Shown here one piece after another: positions 50,210 to 59,200 of a stretch of 64,000 bases of DNA; the first letter of the stretch is position 1; each line of letters begins with the position of its first letter. The stretch spans positions 138,086-202,085 of the forward strand of contig NC_049982.1 of NCBI RefSeq assembly GCF_000003815.2. Reading direction: 5' to 3'. This DNA is from Branchiostoma floridae (taxonomy: Eukaryota; Chordata; Leptocardii; Amphioxiformes; Branchiostomatidae). A model generated the notes under the pieces. The model made no database searches. It saw nothing but the letters and a program-made list of their open reading frames with translations, and was not told the DNA's origin. Made by a program: the position numbers and the translations under genes.

Positions 50210-53200
50210 CTGCAAGGGATAATGGTAGGAAAAGTTTGGTAAATTCATTCAAGTTTGTGGGGATCAGATTTTGTAGCAGGAGGGGGAAAGGAGGCATTTT
50301 TGGTCCCTGAATAGTTTCATCAAGTTGGCACATTACTGAGTAAAGACACTTTTACACAACCAAAGCTTTATTCCATTGACATTTCAGTGACCGTGTGTCA
50401 CCTTTCTCAAGGCAATTCTGACTGGTTCACATTGTACTGCATAGCAACAAGTATCACTGCTCACAACCATCATGGTATATATTATGTAAATACTTTGCGT
50501 AAAGACAGGTGACCACATCTGACCTGTCTTGCCGCATGCCGCAGACAATACTCAGCACGTCCACCGTGTTCTCTTCTCTCAGCTGCCGGATTCCGATGCT
50601 TGTGGCGATGAAACAACCGGTGCGACCGATCCCAGCACTGCAACAGCAAAATATACGTTGATGCAGGTTGGGTGATGCATATGATTTTTCTCTATCAGTG
50701 GCTTAGCACTACTTTGCCTACAGGCCACAGGAACAGAAGAGCACAGGCAAGCCACAACAAACATTTCACAAGCGTGCAAAACAACAGGTCTCCAAGGTTG
50801 TCTGAGCCTGTACCAGTGTCAGCAATACTTTTGCTGTCTCCAACATATCTAGCTGGTCTCATACACATGTATCTATCATTACATCTAAAGTCTTACCTGG
50901 TCTACTACGTATCTAGCGATCTTTGCATATCTGAAAGTTTACCTGCAGTGCACAACGACAGGTCTCCTGGGCCTGGTCTGTCTGAGTCTGTGCATAAATG
51001 CCAGCAGAGAGTTCGCTGTCTCCTACATATGTGTATCTAGCTATCCGTCCCCTACATATATGTATCTAGCTAGCGTTACACCTGAGGACTTACCTTGTCA
51101 CCTACACACCTAGCTATAGTTACACCTGAGGACTTACCTGCAGTGCACAATGACCGGTCTCCTAGGCCTGGTCTGTCTGAGTCTGTGGAACTCCACCTCC
51201 TGCACCAATGCTAGCAGAGCCTTCGCTGTCTCCTACATACATGTATCTAGCTATCCATCCCCTACACTAACGCTACACCTGAGGATTTACCTGGTCACCT
51301 ACATACATGTATCTAGCTAACATTACACCTGAAGCCTTACCTGGTCTCCTACACACCTTGTTAACATCACACCTGATGAGGACTTACCTGCAGTGCACAA
51401 TGACTGGTCTCCTGGGCCTGGTCTGTCTGAGTCTGTACCAGCAACACTCAGCCGCACTGTCGTAGTCCATGTAGATATGGCTATCGTTACACCTAAAGTC
51501 TTACCTGGTCACCTACACACCTAGCTTTTGTTACACCTGAGGACTTACCTGCAGTGCACGACGACCGGTCTCCTGGGCCTAGTCTGTCTGAGTCTGTGGA
51601 ACTCCACCTCCTGCACCAATGCCAGCAGAGCCTTTGCCGTCTCCGGGGTTTTGTGGTCCGGCCACTCCGTGCACCAGTAGTGCCTGATGTAGTGGACCTC
51701 GTTTCCTCGCTGGAAAAAGTTTAGACCATTCTCATTTTAATATCTTTTCATATGATTGTCAGATCTACCCTACTCCCCAATGCTATGCTTGTTATACTTG
51801 CAATGTACATTGGGTTTATTCTTGTGGTCCGGACACCAGTAGTGCCTGATGTACATTTGTAGTGGACCTTGTTTCCTCTCTGAAGGAAGGACAAAGATTC
51901 ACTAGCGCTAGCTTAACTGCTGTAGAAAGTTAAGACAAGAAGTTGAGAGCTGATTTGAGTAAATTAGTATATTTCTTTGGTTGCACTCTTTATTGGCCAT
52001 GTGGATGACGTCATCAAGTTTAATTGCCACCCATATTTTTTTCTTTGAGAAAATACTGTAACATTACTAATTGGTACATACCACTGCTGCAATGAAGCTT
52101 TATTCTTTATGTTCATAATGATGAAAGCTCAAACAAACTCACGTTTGCACATCTTGATATCTTCTAATGATCGATAGATAGAAAATAATTGTTTTCATTA
52201 ATCAAAGACCCTTACCTGGAGCGTGAAGTGTCTGAGGATGTACCCATCATGCTCCACTACCCTGTTCACAGACACCACAATGTCACCGTATCTGTCCTCA
52301 AGGTCAGGCCAGTAGTGGGCACATTTCTAGGAGGAAAAAGCCACATTTAACGTAAGTCAATACCAGATGAGTTCCTTAAAAGTTCTCTTAGAAATATCAA
52401 TTAATATTGATCAGTACGTGTCAAGTAAAAGTCAACGTCTGTCACAAGTAATGTGTTTAACAGTGAGGACATTCATATACAGGGCAAAATTAAGTCTTAA
52501 TAGCAACCAATTATGATAATAGATTTGCAACTGTTTTCAGAAAGAAGTCCAACTGAAATGCATGCTGCTCGAAAGGGTTGCAGTACTAAGGAAGGAACAT
52601 TTAGCTGTGGTCCACTGTTTATTATAATTGTGCTTGTCAAAATGAGCTAGAGGAATTTACCTGCTATAAGGAACCTGTAATGATATTGCACATACATGGA
52701 GAGTCTGTCTTCTCTGTCACGACCAGTGCAAGAATAACTCTTCAGCAAGCTAAACAAGCTAAGACTCGATTATGTCACTTTTACTTTTTTCACCAGTGGA
52801 ATTGTGAATTTTGCCAGATTCCAATATATATATCTACCCGGAAATTAGCATGATAGACACTCTTAAACTACCGCACAAGTAGTGTGACTCAAACTCTGGA
52901 CCTTTTGGATGCCTACCTCGTTCTTTTCTGTGAGTTTGGTGATCATGACGATGATGAGTGTATGCCTACCTCGTTCTTTTCTGTGAGTTTGGTGATCATG
53001 ACGATGATGAGTGTATGCCTACCTCGTTCTTTTCTGTGAGTTTGGTGATCATGACGATGATGGGTGTCCTCTCCTGCCACACCATCTGCCAGAAGTCGGT
53101 CACCGTGTGGTTCATCGGACCCTGCGTGGCGATGTACGATCGCTCCTCCATGTCATAACCCTGAGAAAACACAGTTTTGTTTTAATGTGTGGTTCATGAC

Positions 53201-56200
53201 AGTTATCATTATCCATTATCCAGAGAACACACGACAATGTAAGGTTCATCATCAGCATATCGTAACCCTGAAATACACAACAATATTGCAGAAATAACTG
53301 TACATTGATTTGAACCATTGGTATGATTTTTTAAAACCAATTTACGATATAGGTTATCACGTGGATAAAGGTAAAGTACAGTGTAGCGTTATCTTCCTAA
53401 TCCTCTTTTTGTACAAGACTAGTGCTTAAAGTATCAGATGATGATTGAATTTGATGGCTTACCTTGACATAGTTTGCATTGATATATGTAGTAAGAAGGT
53501 CATTGTCCACTTCTGGGAGAACCACTCTGGAGTGGGCATCTAGAAAGGTTGTAAGATAAATCTGATGAAAACTCTAAACTATATTCTGTTCAATACTCAG
53601 ATGGTACTGTTCACCTTTATTTTCTTAAGGACGGGACCAGGAAGAATGTGGAAAGATGATGCATCGCTTTCTTTGAGTCAATCATTTTTCTTATATTCGC
53701 CTAATACAAAGGAAAGAATTTGAAACCGGCAATTGAACAGTATAGTGATTTGAGTTTGAAGAAATCCTAGTGTTGCGCTGAAAGCTCTCAGTGAAGGGAC
53801 AAGTAGTATGAGATCATTGGAGCAATAGCCATGGAAGACTTACTTGGCAGGATAGTCTTGTATCTGTTCTTGGTCCCACACCCTGGAATCTCCACCTGCT
53901 CAGGGTGGTTCATGGGGATCTCCTGCAGACAGGACGGAAGGAGAAATCATCAAAAACTTTGTCAGTGAAATACTTTTTTCTCCCAGGTTGTCAATGCAGG
54001 GCTCGAAATTCATTTTGGGGATTAGGTGCACTGGTGCACCCAACCTAGAAAATTGGGTGCACCAAAAGTTTTTTGGGTGCACCACATAAAACAAAATAAA
54101 AATATCACACAGTTTTGGGGCATTGAAAAGATTGATGAAAACAAATTCTGACTTCAAATTCTTAAACAAGTACTATGACAGGCATTTTATTAACTTTTTA
54201 ACACATAGATATCAAGAATATGGTGTTCACTAGTATATTGACATCTTTACATACATAAGCCTATGAAAAGCACCCTGTGCACCCACAGAAAAAAATTGGG
54301 TGCACAGCTCCAATTTTGGGTGCACCTGGGTGCACATGCACCCAGTATTTCGAGCCCTGCAATGCAACAACCTGAGTCAAAAGCCATGCTGCGCCATCAG
54401 CATTTCAGGTTGCCCCAATTCCATTGGAATCCTTATTACTTTCTTTTAAATCAGCTACTTATCCATCTATTTTTCCTATTACATTTTTATGTTTGTCTTA
54501 TCAAGAAATAAAATCAATACTTAAAGCTTAATAAATGCATATTAAGATGGGGGAAACCAGTGTTCCAACTTCAAAATTGCAGGTTGCTCTATGCACAACC
54601 TGGGTTTAAAATCAAGTCTATGCACCAAGCAAAATGTAGTAACCGTTGCATTTGCAGCTGTGCAAGTGGGTGTTTCAAGCACTGCCTTAATTGTTTCCTA
54701 GCTGCAAATGTAAATAGACTGGACAAATCATCATAAGCAATCATGTACATTGTATGAGAGAGCATAAAATGCATTCATGAATCTGATTTTGTACGTAGTA
54801 GTACATGTGCAGATGCTTTTTACAATCTGCTATACTAAGCTGTGAGCAAATTTGAATGCAGCTTAGTTGTACACCTTTGGTACCCTACTGCCTCTTGATC
54901 TCAATAAACATTGATTGACTGAAATATAGTCAATACCCAGGGCTCGAAATACCACCTGCATATGCAAGTTAGTGCAGGTAAAATTGGAGCTGTGCAGGTA
55001 TTTCTGGTGTCTACCTGCACCTAACTTGCACAGGTCCATGTAAAGGGTTTAGTACATAAATGTCCTGTGATGTGGATTGTTATTAGCTGCATTGACTTTT
55101 ACCACCTATAAAGTATAAAAGAAAAAATAGCAATGGTTCCTGAAAAATTCTAGTATGATCTATACTTCCTAAATTCAGATTGTTGCAGGTAAAGTTTGTT
55201 TGGTGCAGGTAATTTGCAATATTACTTGCACCTGAGTGCAGGTATGCAGAAAAAAGTATTTCAAGCCCTGCATTGCCTGAACTGCCTGAACTGTCAGCTA
55301 AGGCCTTGACATTAAAAAGGCTTCCTAAAAAGAACCCCACACACAGAGACTTGGCATTAAAGCATGCTTCCTAAAAAGAACCCCCCACACAGAGACTTGG
55401 CATTAAACATGCTTCCTAAAAAGAACCCCCCACACAGAGACTTGGCATTAAACATGCTTCCTAAAAAGAACCCCCCACACAGAGACTTGGCATTAAACGT
55501 GCTTCTTTACCTACGTAGAACCGCCCATAAAGAAACTTGACATTTAACATTCTTAAGCAGCCACCCACACACCCATACAGAGCCTTGACATTAAACGTAC
55601 TTCTTCACATGACAAGAACCCCCCGTACAGAGCTTTGACATTAAACATTAGCTTCTGCACATACCAGGAAACCCCATACAGAGCCTTGACATTAAACAGG
55701 CTTCTGCACCCGCACAGAACCCCCCATACAGAGCTTTGATATTAAACAAGCTTCTGCACATACCAAGAACCCCCATACAGAGCTTTGACATTAAACATTA
55801 GCTTCTGTACATACCAAGAACTCCCCACACAGAGCCTTGGCATTAAGAATGCTTCTGTACCCACCCAGAACTCCCCATACAGAGCCACGACATTAAACAG
55901 GCTTCTGTACCCACCAAGAACTCCCCATACAGAGCCTTGGCAGTAAAAATGCTTCTGTACCCACCCAGAACTCCCCATACAGAGCCTTAGCGTTGAGGAT
56001 GGACTGTCTCAGCTCTGCCCGTGTCATCTTCCTGGTCCCTGACTGGAGCAGCTCATCAACAATACTGGGGTGGGAAAGAAACATACAATGTACATCTATG
56101 TTTTCATCATGGAAATCTATTTTACAATGCCCCCTTTAGATCTGCAAAAGGCAACTATAAATGCATTAATCAGATTACGTACATTTCTGATTCTTGAGAT

Positions 56201-59200
56201 TGAAGGTTCTTGAATTTGAATCTTTTCAGGCCATATATTGAGATTGACTTTCCTTTTATGAATTGAACGAACAATACTTGGTTTCTTTAATTTTTTGAAC
56301 GATGAAAAAAGGGATTAGAAATGGTAAAACAACAGGCATTTATACAACTTTTACTAAAAATCTGAAGAGACAGAATTTGACATAAATTGCAGTATATTTC
56401 GAAGGGGTTTAAAGAAAATCTGTGAATCTAAACTCCACCCACCTCTCCTTCGGTGGCGTGCCACATTTGACAGAGTCTGCAGACAGTGGAGGCATCGGCA
56501 AGTCAATGGACAGGGACACGTTGGAGCCCCTCCTGGAAAAAATGTGGTGAAAAAACAATGTCATCTCAAATGCAATTGAAAAAAAAAATATCTAAAATTC
56601 AAGGATTCATTGCTTAAGTACCCAATTGAAACATATGCTCACAAAACCATTTCACACACTCAATATCCATTAAAAAAAATATCAGAACAATCTTGATTCA
56701 AAATTTTACTCAACACCTGCAAATAACAGTTACTGTACAGCTCTAGGCAGGGGAGAAAACAAACAAACGTCACACAAACAAACAAACACCTCACCTCTCC
56801 TGTAGTCCCTTAGGTTTCCCTGCCTTGGGAGACCCTCTGTACGCTGGTGAGGGGGAGGGGCTTGCCGAGATGGACGAAGAAGGCGTCAACTTTGGGCTGT
56901 CCGGCTGGATGACCTTGGTTGTCTTGACAACAGGCTTGACCCCCGGGTAGACGCACATCTGGTCCAGGTCGGGTTGTCCCTTCTTGGTCGGCTTGTTTCT
57001 CTTTCCGTAAAAGTACACCTGCGAATGATTTGGCATAGAGGTTTTGGTGTTTGCTCATAATGTTATACTGGGAAGAATATATTTAGGTACTTTATCCTTT
57101 TGTTTTTTATGCAGTTTTGTTTGCTTGTTTGAACTTTATTTCATTCATGAAAAGTTAAAATCAGCCACTGTTCATTGAGGTCATGAGGGAGGTAACTAAA
57201 GGTACATCAAGTGCTAATAAATCTATTAAAAACATATAAACTGCCCACAGAAATCATTGATGGCACTACAACTTCTAAGAAATGCACTTGTTCCAAAAGA
57301 TCAATTTATGCATCCATGTTCAAACTGGGTTAAGGGTTGACAAACGGGTGACGACCTTTGTTACCATGGAAACTCACCATGGTGACGACGATGCATGCCA
57401 ACACTGCTGCTGCCGCGGCAACCATGAAGGGCAGGTAGTTGCCTTCCCACAATCCCCGGTGGTAGCTGGAGCGAAGGTAGGAATTCTGGAGAAAAAAAAA
57501 AGAAGGTCGTCAAGGTAGAAATGGTCACTTTGAGTTTGATTTTGCTTTCTATTGTTGAGAGTACAACTTCTACTAGAGTTCAACTGTAGGTTTGTTGAAC
57601 ATTTCCTTGTAATATTTAAAATTACTCTCTGCAACAAGAGCTATTTTCCACTCTACAGCATGTCCAGAACATGAGACATCAAAAAAGGAAACTTCCTCAT
57701 TTTGCAGCTACATTGTACGATTCAAAGTACAGTCAAAATTTTTTGCAGGAAATTGATGCAGAGATGTCAAACATATAATTCAGTCAACATAGCCTTAGAG
57801 AATAAACCTGTCCACATATTCCTGCTTCAAAATAGTGAATATTAGATGAAATGAAATGAAATGAATTCTCATACAAATATTCAAGCAATAGCATAACTGG
57901 AAGGATACCATTACCTGTGGTAGAATGGACTCGACTACAGGCAGGGCAATCGCCCCCAAGTATCCTTCAGTCTCATGAAATCAAGATGACACGACTGGAC
58001 AATTCAGACTTTGTACGGGGCAATCGCCCCCACAAGTCATTATTCGCAGGACTTGAGCGTCTTGAAAAGTTACATTCTAATCCAACATGGCTTGATTTTC
58101 ATACAATTTTGCACTGCGTTTTCTGATTATCAAGTAAACTAAAAGGGAATAAAATGGATTTTCCCTAATTATTTTGGATTCTGTTTATATATATAAAATG
58201 GCTTTCCTTACCTGTGGCAGAATGGACTCGACTTGCAGGTCGGACAGATAGAAGCTGAGCAGGTCTACATCCAGCAGTGCAATAATGTCAGTAGCAGAAA
58301 GGGGGCGCTGGTCCTCATCTGTCATCCACATCTTGATGGCATGGTTGCCAGTCTGACCAATCAGAGTAAACAGTATGTTAGGGATGATTCAATGATACTT
58401 CAAGATTAGGGGTGGGTACCGGTGCAAAAACATTTTTCTTGTTGGACCGGTCCAAAAAAACTGGACCTGACAAAAATCAGTCGACCGGATTTTGGACAAA
58501 TTAGAAAATGAACAATAATATAAATAATAACAAGAGGGAAGTATGGCAGAGTTGATAAACATTTTTACCAAGTTTCTATATATTAATCAAATTTAGTCTA
58601 AGTTTAATTAACAGATACATTAGTGTTATTTATATTAAGATAGCATTTTAAAATGCCAGTAGAAGTCAGATTCAAAAAAGCAAAATGGACCAATGTTTTG
58701 TGTGTCCATTCACAACTTTTCAGACAATAAGGTCCTAGTCTGGAACTGGACCATACCTGTACCTGAATTTTCTCTACCGGTACCCTCATCTATTCTAGAG
58801 GTATCAAAAGGGAAATAACTAGAAAGGCAACAGTTGGGAGCAAATAAAAATGTTAACAAATGTATCTTCACAAGCCTAACAAACTATTGCTTTGTTTAAT
58901 CTTACTCAAAGGTATTCATTGCTTATGATGACCAGCCCTTCAGCTCTCTCCTAGTTACCAGTAGCTACATTATGTGATTGAGCACTATTGAGTGTCTGAC
59001 ACACCTCCAGTTATCATGGTGACAGGTCATTGACCTTATTTGTGTAGAGAAGGTAAAGAAGAGGAAGAAACAGTGCAGAAACAATGTGTTTTCCTTCTCT
59101 AAAAGTAGATACATTAACTTTGGCAAATAGCTCCAAAAATACATCTATACAAAAAATTATTTTGATAGATATATTATGCTAAATGACTGAGAAATAAATT

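Noticed and set aside
55270-55964. CRISPR-like array
   Set aside because: Units are contiguous exon-end copies with no unique spacers, in a eukaryotic intron.
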